Part shown: piece by piece, positions 1 through 8,414 of the stretch | Numbering within the stretch: the stretch's first letter is position 1 | Layout: the number at the start of each line of letters is the position of its first letter | Origin: Phytohabitans sp037414955 | Lineage (GTDB): Bacteria > Actinomycetota > Actinomycetes > Mycobacteriales > Micromonosporaceae | Length of the DNA stretch: 64,000 bases | Assembly: GCA_037414955.1 (NCBI GenBank) | Contig: JBBEWH010000194.1 | Span: forward strand, 1-64,000 | Direction of reading: 5' to 3' | Translations under genes and position numbers: made by a program | The notes under the pieces: model-generated | Database searches by the model: none | Told to the model about the DNA's origin: nothing | Seen by the model: only the letters and a program-made list of their open reading frames with translations

Positions 1-30
1 GGACTTAGTACGACATTGAGGGTTTTGTGA

Positions 31-43
31 TGACGCAGCGTCA
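31..43. promoter_or_regulatory. Perfect 13-nt palindrome upstream of the aminotransferase gene
   Basis: TGACGCAGCGTCA is a perfect inverted repeat 58 bp before the start of the diaminobutyrate aminotransferase gene. Downstream, GGAGTACCCG occurs twice (54-63 and 90-99); the second copy contains the Shine-Dalgarno GGAG. The palindrome could be an operator for the operon, but no cognate regulator is identified and the true promoter may lie left of the window. Confidence 0.35.
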
Positions 44-100
44 AGGGAGGCGAGGAGTACCCGTCGGTCGGACCCTGCGCGCATACCTGGGAGTACCCGC

Positions 101-1489
101 ATGACCATGCTCATTCAGCCAGCCCCGCTCGCCGGACCGCGTGTTCTGGGCGAGTTGCCCGGCCCGCGTTCGGCGGAGTTTCTCGCCCGGCAGCAGCGGC
201 GGGAGTCGAACGCCCGTACCTATCCGCGTAACATCCCGATCGCGATCGCGGAGGGTTTTGGCAGCTTCGTCCGTGATCTGGACGACAATGTTTTCATCGA
301 CTTCCTCGCCGGTGCCGGTGTGCTCTCTCTGGGGCACAATCATCCGGAGTTGGTGGAGGCGATGGCCGATCAGCTGGGCCGGTTGACCCACGGTCTCGAC
401 TTCCCTACCGAGGCCAAGGACGAGTTCGTCGAGGCTCAGCTCGCTATGCTGCCGCCGCACCTGCGTAGCCGGATGCGGCTGCATTTCTGCGGGCCGACCG
501 GGGCGAACGCGGTCGAGGCGGCGATCAAGCTGTGTAAGATCGCGACCGGGCGCGGCGACATCGTTTCGTTCCAGGGCAGTTATCAGGGGTGTAGTCACGG
601 CGCGATGGCCGTGACCGGCCAGTTGGCGCAGAAGCGGCCGGTCCCGAACGGTATGCCTGGTGTTCATTTCTTCCCGTACTCGTACTGCGCGCGCTGTCCG
701 CTGGGTCTGCGGCCGGACAGCTGCGAGACCAACTGCGTGGCGTATCTGGAACGGTCGTTGCGTGATCCGAACGGCGGCGTTCCGCTGCCCGCGGCCGTGA
801 TCCTGGAGTTGGTGCAGGGCGAGGGGGGTGTGGTGCCGGCCACCGAGGAGTTCGTGCAGCGTCTGCGGGCGTTGACCCGGGCGCTGGACATCCCGCTGGT
901 GGTGGATGAGGTGCAGACCGGCTGTGGGCGCACCGGCACGTGGTTCGCGTTCGAGCAGTACGGTATCGAGCCTGACGTGATCATCGCTTCGAAGGCGCTC
1001 AGCGGTGTGGGGGCGCCGGTGGCGCTGATCATGTATGACGAGCGGTTGGATGTGTGGCGGCCGGGTGCGCACACCGGCACGTTCCGGGGTAACCAGCTCG
1101 CGTTCGCCGCCGGGGTGGCCGCGATCCGGGTCATCCGCCGTGACGGTGTGCTGGAGAACGTGCGGCGGCGTGGCGAGCAGATCGCGGCGCGGTTGGAGCC
1201 GTTGCGTCGGCTGCCGTGGGTGTTGCAGGTCCGCGGCCGGGGTCTCATGTGGGGGGTTGAGCTTGTGGATCCGCGTACCGGACGGTACGGCGGCGCGCTG
1301 GCCCGCACCGTGCAGGCTAGCGCGTTGCGGGAGGGTTTGATCGTCGAACTCGGTGGGCGGGACGACTGCGTCGTGCGGATGCTGCCGCCGCTGAACGTGA
1401 CCGCCGAGGTCGTCGAGTGCGCCTGTGGGATCCTCACGAAGGCTATCGAGGAATGCTTTCCGTCCAGCGTGCCCAGCGACCCCGCGTAG
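101..1489 (+). CDS. dat: L-2,4-diaminobutyrate:2-oxoglutarate aminotransferase (class III PLP)
   Basis: Class III (subgroup II) PLP aminotransferase of 462 aa, the usual size of the DABA-transaminase family (EctB/Dat), which turns aspartate semialdehyde plus an amino donor into L-2,4-diaminobutyrate. Visible landmarks are GPTGANAVEAAIK near residues 130-142, the VVDEVQTGCGRTG loop that holds the PLP-stacking Asp, and the Schiff-base lysine K298 in IIASKALSG. The ATG at 101 has GGAG seven bases upstream. The downstream synthetase gene starts inside this gene, so the two are co-transcribed and translationally coupled, implying that the enzyme makes the monomer for that synthetase. Family placement is firm; substrate is inferred from family and context (ornithine or acetylornithine would be alternatives). 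Confidence 0.88.
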   Translation: MTMLIQPAPLAGPRVLGELPGPRSAEFLARQQRRESNARTYPRNIPIAIAEGFGSFVRDLDDNVFIDFLAGAGVLSLGHNHPELVEAMADQLGRLTHGLDFPTEAKDEFVEAQLAMLPPHLRSRMRLHFCGPTGANAVEAAIKLCKIATGRGDIVSFQGSYQGCSHGAMAVTGQLAQKRPVPNGMPGVHFFPYSYCARCPLGLRPDSCETNCVAYLERSLRDPNGGVPLPAAVILELVQGEGGVVPATEEFVQRLRALTRALDIPLVVDEVQTGCGRTGTWFAFEQYGIEPDVIIASKALSGVGAPVALIMYDERLDVWRPGAHTGTFRGNQLAFAAGVAAIRVIRRDGVLENVRRRGEQIAARLEPLRRLPWVLQVRGRGLMWGVELVDPRTGRYGGALARTVQASALREGLIVELGGRDDCVVRMLPPLNVTAEVVECACGILTKAIEECFPSSVPSDPA

Positions 1490-4400
1490 GCGCCGGCCCG
1501 GTCGCGGGCGTGCCGGTGCTCACCTGTCCCGGATACCGGCAGGAAACGCGCTGGCAGCCGGGTGAGCGCCTGCATCAGCTGTTCGAGGAGCGCTGCGACC
1601 GTACGCCGGACCAGGTCGCCGTCGACGCGGGCGACACCACTGTGACGTACCGCCAGTTGGACGCGCGGGCGAACCAGCTCGCCCGGCACCTGCTCGCCGG
1701 CGGCGTGCGGCCCGGCGACCGGGTGGCGCTGCTGTTCGACGACGCCCGGTACGCGTACGTCGGGATGCTGGCCGTGCTGAAGGCCGGCGCCGCCTATGTG
1801 CCGCTCGACGCCGGCTACCCGGCGGACCGGCTGGCCTACATTGTGGACGACTCCGGGGCGGCCACGCTGCTGACCCAGGCGCACCTGGCCGGCCGGCTGC
1901 CGGACGTGCCGCGGGTCGTGCTGGTCGACGAGACGGCGGCGATCGGCGCGCAGAGTGTGGAGCGGCTCGGCACGGCGCCGGTCGACGACCTGTGCTACGT
2001 CATCTACACCTCCGGCTCGACCGGCCGCCCGAAGGGCGTGGCGGTCGAGCATGCCAGCATCTGCAACTTCGTCCGGGTCGCGGCCGAGGTTTACGGCCTC
2101 ACCCCGCACGACCGGGTCTACCAGGGGATGACGATCGCGTTCGACTTCGCCGTCGAGGAGATCTGGGTGCCGTGGCTGGCCGGCGCCACCCTGGTCCCCA
2201 AGCGCGGCGCGGTCAGCCTGGTCGGCGAGGAGTTGTGGGAGTTCCTGGACGCGAACCGCGTCACCGCCCTGTGCTGCGTGCCCACCCTACTGGCCACACT
2301 GGAGGCCGACCTGCCGCGGCTGCGTTTCCTGCTGGTCTCCGGTGAGGCCTGCCCGCAGCACCTGGTCGCGCGCTGGCACCGGCCGGATCGCCGGTTCCTC
2401 AACGTCTACGGCCCGACCGAGGCCACGGTCACCTCGACCTGGACGGCCGTGCACCCGGAACGGCCGGTGACGATCGGCGTGCCGCTGCCCACGTACTCGG
2501 TGGTCATCCTCGCCCTGGACGGGCCGCGCGCTCTGGGCCGCGGCGAGATCGGCGAGATCGGCGTCGCCGGCATCGGCCTGGCACGCGGCTACCTCAACCG
2601 CGCCGACCTCACCGACCGGGCCTTCGTCCCCGACTTCGTCGGCATCGCGAACAACCCCTCGGGCCGCATCTACCGCACCGGCGACCTGGGCCGCATCAAC
2701 ACCGACGGCGAGATCGAGTACCACGGCCGGGTCGACACCCAGGTCAAGATCCGCGGGTACCGGATCGAGCTGTCCGAGATCGAGTCGGTGCTCCTGGAAG
2801 TACCCGGCATCGCGCAGGCCGTGGTATCCACACACGAGCCGGCACCGGGCACCGCCGAACTGGCCGCCTACTACACCACCCGCAACGGCGCCGTCGACGA
2901 GGACGGCGTCTTCGCGCACCTACGCGACCGGCTGCCGTCCTACATGGTGCCGTCCTATCTGGACCGGCTGGCCGCCATCCCGATGCTCCCGTGCGACAAG
3001 GCGGACCGCAAGAGCCTGCCACCACCCACCCGCCGGCGGGTGCCGGCCGGACGATCCGGGTACGCCGCACCGGCGACCGAAACGGAACGGGGCCTCGCCG
3101 ACGCGCTCGCCGGCGTGCTGGACCTCGACCAGGTCTCGGTCGACAGCCACTTCTTCGACGACCTCGCCGCCAACTCGCTGCTGATGGCCCAGTTCTGCGC
3201 CCGGGTCCGCCGCCAGGACGGGCTGCCGCCGGTGGCCATGCGGGACGTCTACCTCCACCCGACCATCCGGGAACTGGCCGGTTTCCTCGGTGCCGCCGTG
3301 CCGCCCGCGGCCGCCCCTACTCCCCTGACGCCGCCGCGCGCGCCGGTCAGCACGGCGCGGTACCGGCTGTGCGGCGCCGCGCAGTTGCTGGTGTTTCTCG
3401 CCTATCTGTACCTGAACGCGACGATCCTCGTCGAGGGTCTGTGGTGGGTCACCGCGGCGAGCGGCGGCCTACCGACGTACACCCGCGCCGTCGCGGTCGC
3501 CACGGTCGCCTTTGTGTTCTTGTGCGTCGCGCCGATCGCGGCGAAGTGGATCCTCATCGGACGGTGGCGATCCGGCGAGATCCCGCTCTGGGGCCTCGGC
3601 TACCTCCGCTTCTGGTGCGTCAAGACGCTCGTCCGGGCGAACCCGATGCGGCTCTTCGCGGGGGCGCCGCTCTACCCCTGGTATCTGCGCGCGCTCGGCG
3701 CCCGCATCGGGCCTCGCGTCACCATCCTCACGAAGACGGTGCCCGTCTGCACCGACCTGCTCACCATCGGGGCGGACACGGTGCTCAGCAAGGGCACGTC
3801 GTTCTCTTGCTATCGCGCGCACGCCGGGCGCATCCAGATCGGCCCGGTCACCATCGGTCGCGACGTCCACGTCGGGGAGGGCGGCCTCCTCGACATCGGC
3901 ACCTCGCTCGGCGACGGCGCCACGCTCATGCACGCCTCGGCGCTGCTCGCCGGGCAGTCGGTGCCCGACGGCGAGGTCTGGCACGGCTCGCCGGCGGAGC
4001 CGGCGGACCACCCCCGCCGGACCATCCCGCCGGCCCGGTGCGGCACCGCGCGCCGGGTGGGATATGCCAGCGGGCAAGTGGTCCTCACGCTCCTGGCCAT
4101 CCCGGTGGGGCTCGCCATCGCCGGGTGGCTGATCGAACACCTCCTGGGCATGGGCGAGGAGCGCTACGGGAGCTTCCCCTTCTGGCAGACCGCGCTGCTC
4201 TACTGCGTCGTCCTGTACTTCGGCCCCATGCTGGTCGGCCTGCTCGCCATCGGCACCCTGCCCCGCCTGCTCCAGCTGGCGCTCCGGCCGGACCGGGTCT
4301 ACCCGCTCTACGGGATGCACTACGCCCTCCACCGCACCGTCTCCCGCGTCACCAAAGCGAAGTTCTACATAGGACTCTTCGGGGACAGCTCCTACATCAC

Positions 4401-5457
4401 CGGCTTCCTCCGGTGGCTCGGGTGGGATCTCGGGCGGGTGGTCCAGACCGGGTCGAACTTCGGCACCGAGCTGAGTCATGACTCGCCGTACCTCAGCTCG
4501 GTCGGCACCGGCACGATGATCTCCGACGCGCTGTCCATGATGAACGCCCAGTACTCCAACACGTCATTCCGCCTGTCACGGGTGCGCATCGGTGCCGACA
4601 ACTTCCTCGGCAACGGCATCTCGTTCCCACCCGACGCGCGGGTCGGCGACAACTGCCTGCTCGCGACCAAGGTGCTGATCCCGACCGACGGGCCGCTCCG
4701 GGAAGGGGTGGGACTGCTGGGCTCGCCGGCGTTCGAGATCCCGCGCTCGGTCGCCCGCGACAGCGACTTCGACCACCTGAAGCGCGGGGACGAGTTCCGC
4801 CGCCGCCTCGCCGCCAAGAACCGGTACAACCTGGCCACGATGGCGCTGTTCCTGCTCGCGGGCTGGGTACGCTTCCTCGGTGTCGTCGCCATCAGCCTCG
4901 CCATGGTGCCGCTCCTGGAGCCCGGCGGCGCGCTGGCCTTCGTCGGCTGGGCCCTCGCCACGTTGGTGTACGGCCTCGCCTACATGGTCTTCCTGGAGCG
5001 CCTCGCGGCCGGGTTCCGGCCGTTGTCGCCGCGGTTCTGTTCCATCTACGACCGGTACTTCTGGTGGCACGAGCGGCTCTGGAAGATGCTCGGCGGCGCC
5101 CCGTTCACCGGCACGCCGTTCAAGCCCGTCATGTGGCGGGTGCTCGGCGTGCGGATCGGCCGCCGGGTCTTCGACGACGGCTGCGGCATCCCGGAGAAGA
5201 CGCTCGTCACCATCGGCGACGACTGCACGCTCAACGCCGGCACCATCATCCAGTGCCACTCGCTGGAGGACGGCACGTTCAAGTCAGACCACACCCGGAT
5301 CGGCGCCGGCTGCACCCTCGGCGTGGAGTCGTTCGTCCACTATGGGGTGACGATGGGCGACGGCGCGGTGCTCGACGCCGACGCGTTCCTCATGAAGGGC
5401 GAGGAGGTGCCGCCCGGCGCCCACTGGCACGGCAACCCCGCCCGCCCCGCTCCATGA
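1453..5457 (+). CDS. Poly-epsilon-lysine-synthetase-type NRPS (A-T-membrane domains); probable poly-diaminobutyrate synthetase
   Basis: Single-module nonribosomal peptide synthetase of about 1334 aa. The adenylation domain covers roughly residues 35-500 (core YVIYTSGSTGRPKG near 182; FDFAVEEIW; NVYGPTE; YRTGDLG; PCDKADRK). A carrier domain follows with phosphopantetheine serine S575 in DDLAANSLL. There is no condensation or thioesterase domain. The second half alternates transmembrane helices with three soluble left-handed beta-helix/hexapeptide domains (about 749-845, 972-1095, 1226-1334). This order and length match Streptomyces epsilon-poly-L-lysine synthetase (about 1319 aa), where the membrane half links monomers iteratively. 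Coupling to dat suggests diaminobutyrate as monomer (inference). ATG 1453 has GAAGG 10 bases upstream; GTG 1417 (longest frame) or GTG 1510 are alternatives. Its stop codon lies in a mini-palindrome. Confidence 0.87.
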   Translation: MLSVQRAQRPRVGAGPVAGVPVLTCPGYRQETRWQPGERLHQLFEERCDRTPDQVAVDAGDTTVTYRQLDARANQLARHLLAGGVRPGDRVALLFDDARYAYVGMLAVLKAGAAYVPLDAGYPADRLAYIVDDSGAATLLTQAHLAGRLPDVPRVVLVDETAAIGAQSVERLGTAPVDDLCYVIYTSGSTGRPKGVAVEHASICNFVRVAAEVYGLTPHDRVYQGMTIAFDFAVEEIWVPWLAGATLVPKRGAVSLVGEELWEFLDANRVTALCCVPTLLATLEADLPRLRFLLVSGEACPQHLVARWHRPDRRFLNVYGPTEATVTSTWTAVHPERPVTIGVPLPTYSVVILALDGPRALGRGEIGEIGVAGIGLARGYLNRADLTDRAFVPDFVGIANNPSGRIYRTGDLGRINTDGEIEYHGRVDTQVKIRGYRIELSEIESVLLEVPGIAQAVVSTHEPAPGTAELAAYYTTRNGAVDEDGVFAHLRDRLPSYMVPSYLDRLAAIPMLPCDKADRKSLPPPTRRRVPAGRSGYAAPATETERGLADALAGVLDLDQVSVDSHFFDDLAANSLLMAQFCARVRRQDGLPPVAMRDVYLHPTIRELAGFLGAAVPPAAAPTPLTPPRAPVSTARYRLCGAAQLLVFLAYLYLNATILVEGLWWVTAASGGLPTYTRAVAVATVAFVFLCVAPIAAKWILIGRWRSGEIPLWGLGYLRFWCVKTLVRANPMRLFAGAPLYPWYLRALGARIGPRVTILTKTVPVCTDLLTIGADTVLSKGTSFSCYRAHAGRIQIGPVTIGRDVHVGEGGLLDIGTSLGDGATLMHASALLAGQSVPDGEVWHGSPAEPADHPRRTIPPARCGTARRVGYASGQVVLTLLAIPVGLAIAGWLIEHLLGMGEERYGSFPFWQTALLYCVVLYFGPMLVGLLAIGTLPRLLQLALRPDRVYPLYGMHYALHRTVSRVTKAKFYIGLFGDSSYITGFLRWLGWDLGRVVQTGSNFGTELSHDSPYLSSVGTGTMISDALSMMNAQYSNTSFRLSRVRIGADNFLGNGISFPPDARVGDNCLLATKVLIPTDGPLREGVGLLGSPAFEIPRSVARDSDFDHLKRGDEFRRRLAAKNRYNLATMALFLLAGWVRFLGVVAISLAMVPLLEPGGALAFVGWALATLVYGLAYMVFLERLAAGFRPLSPRFCSIYDRYFWWHERLWKMLGGAPFTGTPFKPVMWRVLGVRIGRRVFDDGCGIPEKTLVTIGDDCTLNAGTIIQCHSLEDGTFKSDHTRIGAGCTLGVESFVHYGVTMGDGAVLDADAFLMKGEEVPPGAHWHGNPARPAP

Positions 5458-5471
5458 TCGCCCTGATCATG
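5453..5471. repeat. Mini copy of the 56-bp palindrome family (ends only)
   Basis: CATGATC GCCCT GATCATG consists of just the two outer ends of the palindrome found elsewhere in the window, with the central stem missing. It lies between the convergent synthetase and TetR genes. The synthetase stop TGA (5455-5457) and the TetR stop (5467-5469) both sit inside it. It may be a deletion derivative or simply a short convergent hairpin. Confidence 0.55.
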
Positions 5472-6081
5472 GGGTCTCGAGCTGGGCGAGGTAGCCGTAC
5501 AGCGCCTTCTTCAGCTCGGCGGTCAGCGTGTCGCGCTCGTTGCCCCGCGCCGCCACGATGGGCGGCATCATGGCGGCGACGATGCGCACCGCGACCATGG
5601 CGGCGAGGTCCAGTTCGGCCGCGGGCAGGTGCGGGGAGCGGCCCGCGAGGAGTGCCGCCACCCGGCTGACCACCGCGCCGTGCAACGGACGCACGGCCTC
5701 TTCCAGGCCCGCCGGCACGTCGGTGTTCGCCAGCAGGGTCTTCGCTCCCGGGTTCGCCACGTTGAACGCGATCAGCGGGTCGACCGTGCGGTCGATCAGC
5801 TCCGCCAGCGTCAGCTCGGTGACCCGGGTCTGGTCGAACGCCGAGGAGTGCGCGTCCCGCATCTGCTCCAGCAGCCGGGCGGCGAGCGCCTCCGCGATGG
5901 CCTCCTTGTTCGGGAAGAACTGGTACAGGGAGCCGGGAGAGATGCCGGCGCGGGCGGCGATGGCGTTGGTGCTGGCCCGCTCGTACCCGTTCTCGGCGAA
6001 CAGCGCGAGCGCCGCGTCGAGGATGTCGGCGATCCGCTGCCGTCCACGCGCTTGCCGCTTGACCGGACGCGCCTCAGTCAC
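5467..6081 (-). CDS. TetR/AcrR-family transcriptional repressor
   Basis: 204-aa TetR-type regulator. After a basic N-terminus (VKRQARGRQR) comes the TetR helix-turn-helix: ILDAALALFAENGYERAST, then NAIAARAGISPGSLYQFFPN at about residues 30-60, followed by an all-helical ligand domain. The start chosen is GTG 6081, which has GAGAGGG seven bases upstream; the open frame continues far upstream without family similarity. It is divergent from the MMPL exporter, and two inverted repeats lie between them, so it most likely represses the exporter (and itself) until a ligand binds. It converges on the poly-amino-acid synthetase gene, so the ligand could be linked to that product, but this is speculation. 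Confidence 0.9.
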   Translation of the reverse strand: MTEARPVKRQARGRQRIADILDAALALFAENGYERASTNAIAARAGISPGSLYQFFPNKEAIAEALAARLLEQMRDAHSSAFDQTRVTELTLAELIDRTVDPLIAFNVANPGAKTLLANTDVPAGLEEAVRPLHGAVVSRVAALLAGRSPHLPAAELDLAAMVAVRIVAAMMPPIVAARGNERDTLTAELKKALYGYLAQLETP

Positions 6082-6111
6082 CCGTAGCCCTCTCTTCACG
6101 ATCGGCACCGC

Positions 6112-6166
6112 TTGACGAATACGAGTAGCCGCTCGTATTGTCGAAATACGGGTAGCCGCTCGTATT
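6112..6166 (+). promoter_or_regulatory. MMPL promoter with two TetR-type operators
   Basis: A perfect inverted repeat AATACGAG-N6-CTCGTATT occupies 6118-6139; a second copy, AATACGGG-N6-CTCGTATT, occupies 6145-6166. Spacing between centres is 27 bp and the 6-bp spacer TAGCCG is the same in both. A promoter-like TTGACG (6112-6117), 18-bp spacer and TATTGT (6136-6141) is overlaid on the first operator, so occupancy would block RNA polymerase. The site lies between divergent tetR and the MMPL gene. Confidence 0.8.
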
Positions 6167-6189
6167 TTGAGGCTAGCAGAGGGTCGCGC

Positions 6190-8409
6190 ATGTCTGTACT
6201 GCACCGCCTGGGCGCGTACGTCGCCCGGCGCCGCCGCGTCACGCTCGTCACCGGTCTGATCGTGACCTTGGCGTTCGCCGCCGTCGGCGCCGGCGCCATG
6301 GGCGCGCTGGTGCTCAGCCGTTGGGAGGCGCCCGGCACCGAATCGGTGCGCGTCCAGGAACTGCTGCGCCGGGACTTCGATACCGGCAACGCCAACCTGA
6401 TCCTGCTGGTCACCGCCCGCACCGGCACGGTGGACGACCCGGCGGTCCGCGCCGCCACTTCGCAGCTCTCGGACGAGCTGCGCGACCACGCGCTCGTCGG
6501 CGACGTGTGGTCGTACTGGTCGGAGGGCGACGACCCGATGCTGCGCGGCGCGGACGGCCGGCAGGCGGCGGTCCTCGCCCACGTCCAGGGCGACGCCACG
6601 ACCGTGCGCGCGGAGATCCGGGAACGGTTGCTGCCCGCGTTCACGCGCACCGGCGACACGATCGACGTGCGGGTGGCCGGCGGGGAGGCGGTGTCCGCCC
6701 AGATCAGCGAACAGGCCGCGGCCGACTTCCTCCGGGCCGAGACGCTGATCCTCCCCTTGATGCTCGTGCTGCTCCTGGGGCTGTACCGGCGGGTGCGGCT
6801 GGCACTGCTCACCCTCGGCGTCGGCCTGTTCGCCGTATTCGGCGCGCTCGCCGGTCTACGCCTGCTCGCCGGCCTGACCGAGGTGTCGACCTTCGCCGCC
6901 AACATCACGCTGGTCATGGGGGTCGGCCTCGGCGTCGACTACAGCCTGTTCGTCATCGCGCGGTTCCGCGAGGAGCTGGCCGCGGGCGCGCGGGGGCCCG
7001 AGGCGGTCGCCCGGACCGTCGGCACCGCCGGCCGTACCGTCATCTTCAGCGGCCTCACGGTCGCCGCGTCGCTGTCGGTGCTGCTCGTGTTCCCGTACCC
7101 GTTCCTGCGCTCGTTCGCTTACGCCGGCGTGCTGGTCGTCGCGATGGCGGTGCTCGGCTCGCTGACCCTCCTGCCCGCGGCGCTCGCCGCGCTCGGCACC
7201 CGCGCGCTGCCCCGAGGGTCGGCGCGGTACGCCGCCGGCGGCCGCCGCTGGTACCGCTTCGGCGCCCAGGTGATGCGGCGGCCGCTGCTGTTCGCCGTGG
7301 CCGGCCTGGCTCTGGTCGCGGTGCTCGGCGCACCGGCGCTGGGCCTGCGCATCGGCCTGCCCGACGACCGGGTGCTGCCGCCGTCGGCGTCCACCCGGCA
7401 GGCGTACGACGCGCTGCGGGCCAACTTCGCCCACGAGGCGAACGACGCCATCCACGTCGTGGCGCCAGCCGGCCGCGCGGCCGACACCGGCGGGTACGCC
7501 GGCCGGCTCTCGCGCATCGACGGCATCGCCCAGGTCAACTCGGCCGCCGGCGTCTTCGTCGACGGGACGATGGTGCGGCCGGCACCGCATCCGGAGCGGC
7601 TGACCAGCGCGACCGGCACGCGCCTGGAGGCGATCCCGACCCGCGCGGCGCTCGCCGGCACCGAGGTGCCCGAACTCGTCGAGCGGATCCGGGCCGAGCC
7701 GCCGCCCTTCGAACGCGTGCTGGTCGGCGGGTACCCCGCGGAGCTGGCCGACTTCCGGTCCACGCTGATGGACCGGGTGCCGCTGGTCGCCACGCTGATC
7801 CTCGCCGTCACGTTCGTGCTGCTGTTCCTGATGTCCGGCAGCCTGCTCATCCCGGTGAAAGCCACGGTGCTGAACCTGCTCAGCCTCTCGGTCATGTTCG
7901 GCGTCCTGGTGTTCGTCTTCCAGGAGGGGGCGTTCTCGTCGCTGCTCGGCTTCACCCCCATCGGCACCCTGGACCCCGCGTTCCCGATCCTGATGTTCTG
8001 TGTCGCATATGGACTGTCGATGGACTACGAGGTGTTCATGCTGTCCCGGATCAAGGAGCGGTACGAGGCGACCGGCGACAACACCCGCGCGGTCCTGGAA
8101 GGGTTGCAGCGCAGCGCTCCGCTGATCACCTCCGCGGCCGTGATCCTGGCGCTGTCGTTCTCCCTCTACGCCACCGGCCGGGTCATGTACCTCCAGATGA
8201 TCGGCGTGGGCGTCGCGGTCGCGATCCTGGTCGACGCGACCATCATCCGCGCCGTGCTGGTGCCCGCCTTCATGCGCCTCGCCGGCCGCGCCAACTGGTG
8301 GGCGCCCGGCCCGCTGCGCCGGCTGCACCGCCGGATCGACCCGCAGGCACCGAGCCCTCATGATCAGGGCGTCCCTGACGTCGCTCTTACTACTTCGGGG
8401 ACGCCCTGA
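6190..8409 (+). CDS. MMPL/RND-family transporter (drug or lipid exporter)
   Basis: 739-aa membrane protein of the MmpL branch of the RND superfamily: an N-terminal helix, a large extracytoplasmic loop, a first block of five or six helices with GVGLGVDYSLFVIARFREE, a second loop, and a second helix block with YGLSMDYEVFMLSRIKERY. These paired DYS/DYE segments carry the Asp-Tyr proton-relay pairs expected of the family. ATG 6190 is chosen because similarity begins there; upstream codons overlap the operators. It exports an unknown hydrophobic or amphipathic compound and is probably induced when TetR releases its operators. Oddity: the last 16 or so residues and the stop codon (8407-8409) are encoded by the 56-bp palindrome. 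Confidence 0.92.
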   Translation: MSVLHRLGAYVARRRRVTLVTGLIVTLAFAAVGAGAMGALVLSRWEAPGTESVRVQELLRRDFDTGNANLILLVTARTGTVDDPAVRAATSQLSDELRDHALVGDVWSYWSEGDDPMLRGADGRQAAVLAHVQGDATTVRAEIRERLLPAFTRTGDTIDVRVAGGEAVSAQISEQAAADFLRAETLILPLMLVLLLGLYRRVRLALLTLGVGLFAVFGALAGLRLLAGLTEVSTFAANITLVMGVGLGVDYSLFVIARFREELAAGARGPEAVARTVGTAGRTVIFSGLTVAASLSVLLVFPYPFLRSFAYAGVLVVAMAVLGSLTLLPAALAALGTRALPRGSARYAAGGRRWYRFGAQVMRRPLLFAVAGLALVAVLGAPALGLRIGLPDDRVLPPSASTRQAYDALRANFAHEANDAIHVVAPAGRAADTGGYAGRLSRIDGIAQVNSAAGVFVDGTMVRPAPHPERLTSATGTRLEAIPTRAALAGTEVPELVERIRAEPPPFERVLVGGYPAELADFRSTLMDRVPLVATLILAVTFVLLFLMSGSLLIPVKATVLNLLSLSVMFGVLVFVFQEGAFSSLLGFTPIGTLDPAFPILMFCVAYGLSMDYEVFMLSRIKERYEATGDNTRAVLEGLQRSAPLITSAAVILALSFSLYATGRVMYLQMIGVGVAVAILVDATIIRAVLVPAFMRLAGRANWWAPGPLRRLHRRIDPQAPSPHDQGVPDVALTTSGTP

Positions 8410-8414
8410 TCATG
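8359..8414. repeat. 56-bp palindromic repeat, copy B
   Basis: Arms CATGATCAGGGCGTCCC and GGGGACGCCCTGATCATG pair around a short centre. The copy lies within the 3' end of the MMPL gene, providing its stop, and the ATG in its right end (8412) is the first in-frame start of the following gene. Confidence 0.85.

Noticed and set aside
1453..5457. Conventional multimodular NRPS fragment truncated by the window
   Set aside because: The protein is complete with no condensation or thioesterase domain, and the membrane/hexapeptide half matches poly-lysine synthetase architecture.
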